A stretch of 15,734 nt of DNA, from NCBI GenBank assembly GCA_024640445.1, contig JAHEEZ010000065.1, positions 1-15,734 on the forward strand. Reading direction: 5' to 3'. A program made the translations under genes and the position numbers. This document shows, one piece after another, positions 1 through 7,453 of this stretch. The notes beneath the pieces were generated by a model, which did no database searches, was not told the origin of the DNA, and was given only the letters and a program-made list of their open reading frames with translations. This DNA comes from Acidobacteriota bacterium (GTDB lineage: Bacteria; Acidobacteriota; Blastocatellia; Pyrinomonadales; Pyrinomonadaceae). Numbering within the stretch: position 1 is the stretch's first letter; the number at the start of each line of letters is the position of its first letter.

Positions 1-1
1 C

Positions 2-781
2 CACGGTGACGTGCCGATCGACACCCCAGACCTGGAATCAGGTGTTCTTGAGAGCCCGAAACATATCTCCGAGATTTACAGTTCGTCGGTCCGCATTGCC
101 GAACGCGTAAAGAGCGTCTTGGGCTCTGGTCAAATTCCCGTGATAATCGGTGGCGACCATTCGATAGCTGCCGGCTCCTTTTCGGGCATATCCAGTCATT
201 TCAGGGAAAAAGGTGAAGAGATCGGGATGATCTGGTTCGATGCGCACGCTGACATGAACACGCCCGAGTCATCTCCTAGCGGCAACACTCACGGGATGCC
301 GCTTTCGACCATTCTGGGACTTGGCGAAGACCGGATGGTCGGGCTGGAAGGGTTCTCCCCCAAGCTTGATTCGAAATATCTCGCTCACGTCGGCGCCCGG
401 GACCTGGACGATTGGGAACAAATGCTCATCCGGAAAATGGGTTTAAGGGACCAGTTCTTCACGATGAGTGATATTGACCGGCGAGGAATGACCGCTTGCA
501 TGCGGGACGCTATTGAGATCGCTTCGAGGGCCCCGGGAGGATATGCTGTGACATTCGATGTGGACATCATCGACCCGCGCTTCGCTCCCGGCTCCGGAAC
601 CCTCGTGCGAGGCGGAGTTACGTACAGGGAAGCTCACGTTGCACTTGAGATGATCGCTGAGCATGGCGGCCTCAGATCGTTCGAGATCGTCGAGGTAAAT
701 CCTACACTTGACCGCGGAAACATTACCGCCAAACTAGCAGGCGAACTGATCCTGTCGGCGCTTGGCAAACTGATCCTTTAA
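2..781 (+). CDS. rocF: Arginase (ureohydrolase family), 5'-truncated by window edge
   Basis: Arginase hydrolyses L-arginine to ornithine and urea in the cytoplasm, using a binuclear Mn centre. Counting from the GTG at 11, the metal ligands of the ureohydrolase fold are visible: GGDHS (His50), DAHAD (Asp77, His79, Asp81) and DVDIID (Asp183, Asp185), plus the EVNP motif at 228-231. The segment SGNTHGMPLS at 90-99 resembles arginases more than agmatinases, so I favour arginase; agmatinase or formimidoylglutamase cannot be excluded. The GTG is probably not the true start: the frame is open to the left edge and the preceding residues HGD complete the conserved GDVP segment of arginases. About 40 N-terminal residues are likely missing against a usual ~300. 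ddl starts 5 nt downstream, so the two may be co-transcribed. Confidence 0.85.
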   Translation, partial: HGDVPIDTPDLESGVLESPKHISEIYSSSVRIAERVKSVLGSGQIPVIIGGDHSIAAGSFSGISSHFREKGEEIGMIWFDAHADMNTPESSPSGNTHGMPLSTILGLGEDRMVGLEGFSPKLDSKYLAHVGARDLDDWEQMLIRKMGLRDQFFTMSDIDRRGMTACMRDAIEIASRAPGGYAVTFDVDIIDPRFAPGSGTLVRGGVTYREAHVALEMIAEHGGLRSFEIVEVNPTLDRGNITAKLAGELILSALGKLIL

Positions 782-786
782 CAATT

Positions 787-1920
787 ATGGAACGAACAAA
801 GGTCGGTGTGGTCTTTGGTGGCCGATCCGGCGAACATGAGATATCCGTGCGTTCGGCAGCGACCGTGATAAGTGAGATCGACCACGAGAAATATGAAGTA
901 TTGCCGGTCGCGATTTCGAATGAAGGACACTGGCTTGGGCCCAGAGAATCTGCCGAAATGCTGCCCGAAAGGGTAATGGGTGTCTTTGGTCTGGATCTGG
1001 AAGCATATCCCCTTGGCCGCGCCCTCTTCTCCTGCGATACGGAATTCCAAGGCCTTCGCGTTCTGCCTGAGACAGGAGGAGAGGCTATCGAGGTGCCCCT
1101 AGATGTAGTATTTCCGGTGCTGCATGGCACATACGGCGAGGACGGGACGATCCAGGGGCTTTTTGAAATGTCGGGTATCCCATACGTCGGCTGCGGCGTT
1201 CTGGCTTCATCGTGCGGCATGGACAAGGTCTTTATGAAGGCCCTGTTCCGGGATGCAGATCTGCCGCAGTGCGACTACGTGTGGTTTCTGCGCGGTGAAT
1301 GGGAAGCCGAAAGGGAAACCGTCATGGCGAAGATAGAGTCGACGCTCGGCTATCCATGCTTTGTGAAGCCCGCGAATCTGGGTTCTTCGGTCGGAGTATC
1401 GAAAGCGGTCGATTCTGGAAGCCTTGCTGAGGCGATCACACTTGCGGCAGTCTATGACCGAAAGATCATCGTGGAAGAGAATCTGGACATGCGCGAGATC
1501 GAATGTGCTGTGATGGGGAATGAAGATCCTGAATCGAGCCTTCCGGGGGAATACATTGTCCTTGACGAAGAAAAGAAGTTTCTGGATTACACGGAAAAGT
1601 ATTCCGGCACAGGGAACAATGAATTCGTGGTCCCCGCGCGGATCCCGGAAAGCCTGACGGAAAGACTTCGGGAGATGGCAGGTGTCGCGTTCAAAGCGGT
1701 GGACGGATCAGGATTTGCGAGGGTTGATTTCTTCTTACGAAATGACAACGGAGAACTGCTGATCAACGAGATCAACACGATTCCGGGACTGACCGATGCT
1801 TCGGGATTTCCAAAGATGTGGAAGGGCACCGGGAGGCCGTTCACCGAGGTGATCGACCGATTGATAGAACTTGCGATTGAAAGGCACGCTGACAGGGCCA
1901 GGAACCGGACCGCGCTTTGA
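787..1920 (+). CDS. ddl: D-alanine--D-alanine ligase
   Basis: This cytoplasmic ATP-grasp ligase joins two D-alanines for the peptidoglycan stem peptide. At 377 aa it is in the size range of Ddl enzymes. Seen in order: GGRSGEHEIS at 11-20 (Glu16 matches the DdlB substrate glutamate), HGTYGEDG at 113-120, KPANLGSSVGVSK at 194-206 (ATP-binding and serine loop), EKYSG at 270-274, and ARVDFF with NEIN, giving Asp314, Glu328 and Asn330 as the Mg ligands. The Lys-Tyr pair at 271-272 is the form typical of D-Ala-D-Ala ligases, not of Van-type D-Ala-D-Lac ligases, so no resistance role is suggested. ATG at 787 sits 5 nt after the arginase stop with no clear Shine-Dalgarno, consistent with coupling. 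The gene runs convergently into the VWA gene with 11 nt between stops and no visible terminator. Confidence 0.95.
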   Translation: MERTKVGVVFGGRSGEHEISVRSAATVISEIDHEKYEVLPVAISNEGHWLGPRESAEMLPERVMGVFGLDLEAYPLGRALFSCDTEFQGLRVLPETGGEAIEVPLDVVFPVLHGTYGEDGTIQGLFEMSGIPYVGCGVLASSCGMDKVFMKALFRDADLPQCDYVWFLRGEWEAERETVMAKIESTLGYPCFVKPANLGSSVGVSKAVDSGSLAEAITLAAVYDRKIIVEENLDMREIECAVMGNEDPESSLPGEYIVLDEEKKFLDYTEKYSGTGNNEFVVPARIPESLTERLREMAGVAFKAVDGSGFARVDFFLRNDNGELLINEINTIPGLTDASGFPKMWKGTGRPFTEVIDRLIELAIERHADRARNRTAL

Positions 1921-1931
1921 CGTGCCAGGAA

Positions 1932-2816
1932 TCAGTTGGATGGTGCGTTATAGCCTTTGCGGGCACGGACGGAGAGTGAGTCGTTTGATACGGTAACTTC
2001 GATCTTCCTCCATTTTCCGTCTCTTTTAATGTTTGCGGGGTAGTAACCGAGGGTGTACTGGATCCCAAGCTCCTTGACTATGTTCGCAAATGCCTCGCGC
2101 AACTGAGCACCGCCAGGTGTTTCGATAAACCGCCCGCCGGTTTTGTCCGCGAAGTTCTTCAGTATTCCCCGGTTCTGCATCCTCGCCTTTCCGCCGGTGT
2201 TCAGTCCGGACATGTCCACAGTGTAGATAGTTGCAGCCGCGTCCTGCGCGGCCTTCAGCGCTTTTGTAGCCGACTTTCCGCTTCTAGTGTCAGCGCCGTC
2301 AGAAAGCACCACTATCGCCCTGCGTTTTTCCGGACGTTTCTTCAGGTCTTCAGCTGCTTTGAATATCGCGTCATAAAGCACGGTCCAACCGGATGCTTTC
2401 AGATCGTATACCCCCGGGACCAGGTCCCTTAGATTTGAGAACTCCTGCACCTGCGACAGTTTTGAATCAAAGTTATAGATAGCGACCTGGTCATCCGGCC
2501 GGATTCCGTCCAGAAAACGCATGGCGGCGGACCGAGCGAGACTCACCCTCTGTTCCATGCTTCCGGACGAATCGATGAGAATAACGGCCGCAAACGGTGC
2601 TTCTTCCGTCTCGAATATCTCAAGCTCCTGCTCCTTGCCGTCTTCGATCACGCGGAAGGCGGCCTTACCCAGACCCAGGAACGGTTCGCCCTTCTTGTCG
2701 GTCACGGTAGCGTTCACAAGCACGAGCTCTGAATCCACATTAATCACCTCATTGTCCTGGGCTGCGGCGGAGATCGCCAGCAATCCGCAAACGAGTGATG
2801 CCGTGACCAGGCGCAT
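1932..2816 (-). CDS. Secreted VWA-domain protein (VWFA-related Acidobacterial type)
   Basis: The product (294 aa from the chosen start) has a signal peptide ending about residue 20 (AISAAAQ), an N-terminal beta-rich region at 25-70 (VNATVTDKKGEPFLGL, then a FRVIEDGKEQELEIFE segment), and a von Willebrand A domain at about 76-250. The MIDAS metal site is intact: DSSGS at 82-86, Thr145 and Asp173 in LSDGAD. The C-terminus (YTLGYYPAN to RARKGY) matches the family described from Acidobacteria as VWFA-related. Such proteins are presumed to bind ligands or partners outside the inner membrane; no substrate is known to me. An in-frame ATG at 2882 would add 22 residues before the signal peptide; the ATG at 2816 places a normal signal peptide at the N-terminus, so I prefer it. 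Neither start has a good Shine-Dalgarno. It is the last gene of a three-gene secreted-protein run. Confidence 0.88.
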   Translation of the reverse strand: MRLVTASLVCGLLAISAAAQDNEVINVDSELVLVNATVTDKKGEPFLGLGKAAFRVIEDGKEQELEIFETEEAPFAAVILIDSSGSMEQRVSLARSAAMRFLDGIRPDDQVAIYNFDSKLSQVQEFSNLRDLVPGVYDLKASGWTVLYDAIFKAAEDLKKRPEKRRAIVVLSDGADTRSGKSATKALKAAQDAAATIYTVDMSGLNTGGKARMQNRGILKNFADKTGGRFIETPGGAQLREAFANIVKELGIQYTLGYYPANIKRDGKWRKIEVTVSNDSLSVRARKGYNAPSN

Positions 2817-2899
2817 GGCAAGGCTATTGGGTTTTCCGGGATGGGTATATCGGAATATGGAAGAGCAGCTAAAGTTCAGCATCAGGTTAATACAGGTAA

Positions 2900-3421
2900 T
2901 TAATGGAATCGGAGGAACTTAACCAGGCGCATTACTGTATTGGAAGACTGGATCGCTACGGCAGATATGCTGTAGCGCGAGGTCTTCTTTATCTCGTCCA
3001 ATAATTTGTAAGTGGTCTCCTGCAGCAACTGGACAGCCTCGACGGCGTCCTTGGGCTTGTCCTTGTCATCGTCGTCATCATCGTCGGCATTCAGTTCCTT
3101 GCGGATCTTCTCAAGCAGGTCTTCCGCCTTCTCAAGCTTCTCACGGTCTTCTTTCGTAAGGCGGTTCGTTCCCTTGAATGACTCTTCGATCTCGTCCGTG
3201 AGCTTTGCCAATTCCTCCGTCCGCTCCAACATCCTGTCGAAGTCCTTCTTGGTCTCTTCGATGCACAGCTCGACCATCCGCTCTTTCATCTGTTTCGAAA
3301 GCGGTTCGCGATGAGCGGGGTTTTCTATATAGGGGCAACGTTCGATCTGTGAGTAGATGCATACAGGGGCCGCAAGCATGACGCAGCCAATTACAATTAT
3401 CCGTATGTTCCTTGCTTTCAT
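2900..3421 (-). CDS. Secreted helical protein of unknown function with poly-Asp tract
   Basis: I do not recognise a family. The 173-aa product starts with a typical signal peptide (about residues 1-25, ending VCIYSQ). The mature part is highly charged and likely mostly helical: residues 41-110 are rich in Lys and Glu with heptad-like spacing, suggesting a coiled coil. Seven consecutive Asp follow at 113-119, then an alternating Lys/Asp patch. Residues 125-147 look amphipathic and the C-terminus is basic (RLVKFLRFH). Two mature cysteines, at 29 and 53, could form a disulfide in the periplasm. The Asp run could bind divalent cations, but that is a guess. It lies between two other signal-peptide genes (14 nt and, to the chosen VWA start, 83 nt), so it probably shares their transcript and compartment. 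Confidence 0.75.
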   Translation of the reverse strand: MKARNIRIIVIGCVMLAAPVCIYSQIERCPYIENPAHREPLSKQMKERMVELCIEETKKDFDRMLERTEELAKLTDEIEESFKGTNRLTKEDREKLEKAEDLLEKIRKELNADDDDDDDKDKPKDAVEAVQLLQETTYKLLDEIKKTSRYSISAVAIQSSNTVMRLVKFLRFH

Positions 3422-3435
3422 CCTTGGATCTCAGG

Positions 3436-4050
3436 CTAGGGGCGTCTTCCCTCACTGTCCAGGTCTTTACCCGTCATCGTTACCAGTTTGGAGAGGAATT
3501 CTTCTTCCGCGGAGCCGGAACTCTCAAGATTAGACCATTCGGAAAACAGGCCGTTTTCCGACCGGCCCTCGACTTTCGCCGTCACTGACACGTTGTTCTT
3601 GATCCCGTCGACAGACTGGACATCGACCGTAAGCGTATATCGCCCTCGAGTCCATATCTGATCCGTTTGCGGAACCATCGCATATCGGTTCAGTTCGGTC
3701 TGGGTGATAATCGCGCCCTTGGAAAATACCACCGGCTCGGACACAAGCAGTCCGTCCTTGAGTCTCGAAGCCGACTCGTCAAGGATCATCTTGTTTTCCT
3801 TAAAGATCGCCAGGACCATGTTTATAAGAACATCACGCCTCGAGATGATCGTGTAAGGATTTTCAAGGCGGCTTCTTACCTTAGTCTTTCCTTCCCCAAA
3901 TGAAATACTTCGGCTAACGTCATTGCCCTTGTCCGTCGTTCGCACATCCCTGATCGTTTTCGTCTGAGTGTCGATTCCCTTTTCCTGGGCAAGGGCGCTG
4001 AACGAGAAGAGCGCGAGGATGGCGAATAGGGGCGGAAATAGGTTCTTCAT
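3436..4050 (-). CDS. Secreted protein of unknown function (204 aa)
   Basis: No family recognised. Residues 1-21 form a clear signal peptide ending ALA before Gln22 (FAILALFSFSALAQ), so the product should be exported. The mature part has a polar N-terminal stretch, then a probable alpha/beta region from about residue 65 (an RRDVLINMVLAIFKE helix, then strands such as RYTLTVDVQSVDG). Alternating strands and a C-terminal helix could suggest a small lipoprotein-like accessory domain, but there is no lipobox cysteine. The ATG at 4050 is preceded by GGGGA about six bases upstream, a reasonable ribosome binding site. It heads the run 204-aa, 173-aa, VWA. The tolC terminator at 4189-4220 lies upstream, so this run probably has its own promoter in 4051-4188, although I saw no strong one. 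Confidence 0.75.
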   Translation of the reverse strand: MKNLFPPLFAILALFSFSALAQEKGIDTQTKTIRDVRTTDKGNDVSRSISFGEGKTKVRSRLENPYTIISRRDVLINMVLAIFKENKMILDESASRLKDGLLVSEPVVFSKGAIITQTELNRYAMVPQTDQIWTRGRYTLTVDVQSVDGIKNNVSVTAKVEGRSENGLFSEWSNLESSGSAEEEFLSKLVTMTGKDLDSEGRRP

Positions 4051-4188
4051 AATTGTCCCCGGTCAGAAAGTATTTCTGTATCGAATATAACGCAGAAGGC
4101 TGGTGAACGAAAGCTACGATGTGCCCGCAAAATCGATAGTTGCACCGTGGCTGCTTGCCCCGCAGGATACGCACAAAGGCAACGCAAG

Positions 4189-4220
4189 AAAGGCCGCCCG
4201 GACAGTTCCGGACGGCCTTT
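4189..4220 (-). terminator. Rho-independent-type terminator of the tolC gene
   Basis: Arms AAAGGCCG (4189-4196) and CGGCCTTT (4213-4220) pair perfectly, then five more pairs close on a 4-nt loop. The single C/A mismatch on the plus strand becomes a G-U pair in the minus-strand transcript, so the hairpin is continuous only in the tolC direction. It begins 27 nt after the tolC stop. The U-rich tail is short and interrupted. Confidence 0.75.
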
Positions 4221-4247
4221 CAGGTCGAAGCACTTCAGCGTTTCAGT

Positions 4248-6092
4248 TTAGTTGCCGTCACTCTTCGGTGAATCGACGGTGATATTGTTCGCGCCGAAGG
4301 TTGTAGCTGTCGCCCTCTGAAGGTCGGCGAGCGCTTTATTGAAATCCGTCTCGGCCCTTATTTCCGCATTCCTGGCATTGGTAAGCGCGTTCTCGCGCTG
4401 AAACAAGAGGAATGTTGTCGAACGGCCGACATCGTAGAGTTTCCGTTCGCCTGAAAGCTGTATCTCGGCGTTCTCTCTGGCTCTGCGGGCGGTCAATACT
4501 CTCTGTCTTGCTGTTTCAACGGCCTGAACGGCGTTTCTGACTTCAGTGATGACCGACTGTTCCTGAGAACGTATCAGGGCAGCTATCCGGTCCTGCTGAT
4601 ACCGGGCAGTTGCCAGATCAGCTTTCGCGGTCTTGTTTCCAATAGGGAACGTGAAGGTGACCCCGACGGAATAGCTGCGGGTATCATTCGCGAAAAGGTT
4701 TCTGAGGGACTGCCCCCATCCGCCCAGGAATCTGGGCGGCACCGATGGATCGACCGTGACATTTGGCACGACTATGTCCGGATTAAGCATGCGGAGTTCG
4801 TTCAAAAGAAACGCGCTGGAGTTGGAATTCGGGTCGCCCGAAATGAGAGGTACCGTGTAACTCTCGGTCGGCCCGGTCCCGGTCCCGGAAAGACCGATCA
4901 TTGTGTAATTCGCGTTTAGGTCTATTTGCGGCTTGATCTGATCCTTGTAGTAACCAATATCGATCGCATTGATCTCATTTTGAAGCCTCAGCCTTTGAAG
5001 CTCAGGCCTGTTCTGGATCGCATCGGAAAGCACGCCGTCAAGATCTATCGGGTCGTCGCTGTACGCCGGCGTATCCGTGGGCATGAATGATTCCGACCAC
5101 TGAGGGTCGTTCGAGTCTTTCAGGATCAGCGCTTTTAGCAAGTTCTCAGTCGTAGCGACTGCCTGTGTTGCCAAAAGAACGTCAGATTCGCGGTTCGCCA
5201 GCTCGGTGCTGACCTCTGCCCTCTGCAGTGGAGCCGAGGCTCCGGAAGCGATACGCGCCTCGACCTGTCTAAGGTTCTCTTTGGTCAGGTCGAGATTGGC
5301 TACCCTGTTCTGCTGGTCTCGTAATGCGAAGACCAGGTCCCAGTAAGCTCTCTGTACCTGGGAAATGGTTGTTAGCGCTTGCAGGCGGAATTCGGCGTCG
5401 GACTGCGAGATCACCTTCCTTTGGATCCTTATTTGTCTTCGAGTCGGATCAATAGAACGGTTCTTCAGCAGGGGCTGCGTGAATGTGGCGCCAAAACTTG
5501 TCGAATAGGTCGGATTGAGCTGAGAAAATGAGTTACTGGTCTCGTCCCGCGTGTTGTTGAAAAAGACATTTACGCTTCCGCCTCCCGCTTTGAAAGGAGT
5601 GAAAACGCTTGTGTTTACGCGGAACTGATTGCTTCGGGTCACACCCGAAAGATCGGCTCCTCCGAGCGTACTTGGCTGCGGCTGAACACTGTTCAGGTAG
5701 TTCGGGTTGACGTTCAGAACGGGATCGTAAACTCCAAGCAGCGAACGGAGGCTTGACTCGGCTATTCGCACATCGTTGCGTGACACTTCGATGTCGTTGT
5801 TGTTTTGAAGTGCGAGCGCGATCGCGTTGTTGAGTGTCAGCGAACGGGTCTGCGTCGGGTTTACACCGACTCTGCGCATGTTGAACCCGGGTGACGCCTT
5901 AGGCAGAGCCGAACCCGGACCCGACAACGAAGGATCGGCCGCGCTTGAATCTGTTTCGGCTGTATCAACAACTGGCGGATCGTTCTTCGCGATCTGCACG
6001 CCGGGCTGCTGCCCGAAAAGCGATGTGGCCGACATAGCCAGTAACGTCGATAAACCAAGACTAAGGAATAACTTACCTTGTGAAAATTTCAT
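4248..6092 (-). CDS. TolC-family outer-membrane efflux/secretion protein
   Basis: TolC-family proteins form trimeric outer-membrane channels with long periplasmic alpha-helical barrels for efflux pumps or type I secretion. From ATG 6092 the product is 614 aa. Residues 1-28 are a signal peptide (LSTLLAMSATSLFGQ). Residues 29-82 are a low-complexity linker rich in Asp, Ser and Pro. The first OEP repeat begins with RSLTLNNAIALALQNN at 83-98 and the second with LDGVLSDAIQNRPELQ at 351-366. Long helical stretches lie at about 220-325 and 490-600. About 614 aa exceeds the usual 430-490, explained by the linker and an insertion near 402-470. The alternative TTG at 6116 adds eight residues; ATG 6092 is chosen because GGAG lies about ten bases upstream and it directly starts the signal peptide. 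No membrane-fusion protein or inner-membrane pump gene is adjacent, so the partner is unknown. Confidence 0.92.
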   Translation of the reverse strand: MKFSQGKLFLSLGLSTLLAMSATSLFGQQPGVQIAKNDPPVVDTAETDSSAADPSLSGPGSALPKASPGFNMRRVGVNPTQTRSLTLNNAIALALQNNNDIEVSRNDVRIAESSLRSLLGVYDPVLNVNPNYLNSVQPQPSTLGGADLSGVTRSNQFRVNTSVFTPFKAGGGSVNVFFNNTRDETSNSFSQLNPTYSTSFGATFTQPLLKNRSIDPTRRQIRIQRKVISQSDAEFRLQALTTISQVQRAYWDLVFALRDQQNRVANLDLTKENLRQVEARIASGASAPLQRAEVSTELANRESDVLLATQAVATTENLLKALILKDSNDPQWSESFMPTDTPAYSDDPIDLDGVLSDAIQNRPELQRLRLQNEINAIDIGYYKDQIKPQIDLNANYTMIGLSGTGTGPTESYTVPLISGDPNSNSSAFLLNELRMLNPDIVVPNVTVDPSVPPRFLGGWGQSLRNLFANDTRSYSVGVTFTFPIGNKTAKADLATARYQQDRIAALIRSQEQSVITEVRNAVQAVETARQRVLTARRARENAEIQLSGERKLYDVGRSTTFLLFQRENALTNARNAEIRAETDFNKALADLQRATATTFGANNITVDSPKSDGN

Positions 6093-6250
6093 TATTGGAA
6101 AGCTCCGGTGCAACAAGAGATCTGTTAAATTCTAGATAAAAAAGCTCAGGCTCTGATACGCTCTAAAAAATTTCTTTGTTTCACAAAAAGTATTCAACAG
6201 GCCGTAAAGAATACGAAAGTTTGAATGATAGGCGGCTAGGGGGGAACCCT

Positions 6251-6279
6251 TTGAACTTTGGGCGAAATTGAGATATCGT
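6251..6279 (+). promoter_or_regulatory. Possible sigma70-like promoter for gap
   Basis: TTGAAC (6251-6256) and TATCGT (6274-6279) are separated by 17 bp, 43 bp before the gap start. The -35 matches four of six consensus bases and so does the -10. A second overlapping option is TTGAGA (6268) with GATAAC (6290). The 230-bp region is shared with tolC, transcribed away on the other strand. Support is weak. Confidence 0.25.
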
Positions 6280-6322
6280 TCTTAGTTTTGATAACCATAT
6301 TCCAGAGGAAGGTATAAGACTA

Positions 6323-7330
6323 ATGGGCATTAAAGTTGGCATAAACGGCTTCGGCAGGATTGGCCGCAACGTTCTGCGGGCATCTATGGGGGACAGCGAC
6401 ATCGACTTTGTCGCGGTAAATGACCTCACGGACACAAGGACCCTGGCGCACCTGCTTAAATATGATTCGGTGATGGGAAACCTTGAAGAGGACATTTCTT
6501 CCTCGGACGGATCGATCACCGTCGGTGGGGACACTTTTCGGGTATTCAGCGAGCGGGATCCGGGGGCGATCCCCTGGGAAGAGGTCGGGGCCGAAGTTGT
6601 GATCGACGCGACCGGCATTTTTAGAGACAAGGCGACGGCGGGCAAGCATCTGAGGGGTCCTGTCAAGAAAGTGATCATCTCCGCTCCGGGCAAGGATCCG
6701 GATGCGACCATAGTGCTTGGTGTGAACGAGGGCGACTACGACCCCGAAAATCATCACATTCTTTCGAACGCGTCCTGTACGACCAACTGCCTTGCACCGG
6801 TGGCAAAGGTGATGCACGAGAAGTTCGGCATCGTTAACGCCCAGATGACGACGATCCACGCGTACACGAATGATCAGAGGCTTCTTGACCTGCCTCATAA
6901 GGACCTAAGGCGCGCAAGGGCTGCGGCGCTCTCGATGATCCCAACCTCGACAGGAGCCGCAAAGGCGGTTTCGCTCGTAATACCCGAGCTTGAAGGGAAG
7001 TTCGACGGTATCTCGGTCAGGGTTCCGACTCCCAATGTTTCCCTCGTAGACGTCGTTATGAACGTCGAGAAAGAGACATCTGCGGAAGAAGTGAACAGGG
7101 AGTTGAAGAGCGCTGCTAACGGCGAACTCAAGGGCATCCTGGGATTTTCGGAGGAGCCGCTTGTTTCGATCGACTACAGAGGCAATTCGCACTCTTCGAT
7201 CGTTGATGCCGACAACACAAAGGTCCTCGACGGCAAATTCGTCAAGATCCTGGCCTGGTACGACAATGAGTGGGGATATTCCTGCCGGGTCAGAGACCTC
7301 GTCAAATACATCGCCGAGAAAGGCCTTTAA
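6323..7330 (+). CDS. gap: Glyceraldehyde-3-phosphate dehydrogenase, type I
   Basis: The enzyme oxidatively phosphorylates glyceraldehyde-3-phosphate to 1,3-bisphosphoglycerate in glycolysis. The 335-aa product starts with the Rossmann motif INGFGRIGR (8-16). The catalytic cysteine is Cys152 in SNASCTTNC (148-156), and His179 in TTIHAYTND is the general base. VNDLTD at 32-37 places an acidic residue after the second strand, and LLDLPHKDLRRARAAA carries the Leu-Pro pair seen in NAD-dependent glycolytic enzymes, so NAD preference is inferred. The C-terminus WYDNEWGYS is intact. ATG 6323 has an AGAGGAAGG Shine-Dalgarno about ten bases upstream. It is the first gene of gap-pgk-tpiA-secG. Confidence 0.97.
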   Translation: MGIKVGINGFGRIGRNVLRASMGDSDIDFVAVNDLTDTRTLAHLLKYDSVMGNLEEDISSSDGSITVGGDTFRVFSERDPGAIPWEEVGAEVVIDATGIFRDKATAGKHLRGPVKKVIISAPGKDPDATIVLGVNEGDYDPENHHILSNASCTTNCLAPVAKVMHEKFGIVNAQMTTIHAYTNDQRLLDLPHKDLRRARAAALSMIPTSTGAAKAVSLVIPELEGKFDGISVRVPTPNVSLVDVVMNVEKETSAEEVNRELKSAANGELKGILGFSEEPLVSIDYRGNSHSSIVDADNTKVLDGKFVKILAWYDNEWGYSCRVRDLVKYIAEKGL

Positions 7331-7453
7331 TTATATACGTCGATCTATTGCAGATAAGGGGCGGTCTTCCTCTCTCCTGGGACACGGAACCGTGCCTCCT
7401 TACTGTTCTTGCCGGATTATGCGGGTGCTGAAACAGTGCGCCGGCATTCGAAG

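Noticed and set aside
1201..1920. Van-type D-Ala-D-Lac ligase (vancomycin resistance)
   Set aside because: The omega-loop region carries EKYSG as in normal Ddl enzymes, and no vanH or vanX homologue is adjacent.
7383..7394. CACGGAACCGTG palindrome between gap and pgk
   Set aside because: A two-base loop and no U-tract make a terminator or hairpin unlikely; read as chance.
7409..7453. TTG-started 15-residue extension of pgk
   Set aside because: Not part of the phosphoglycerate kinase fold; the ATG at 7454 gives the usual N-terminus.
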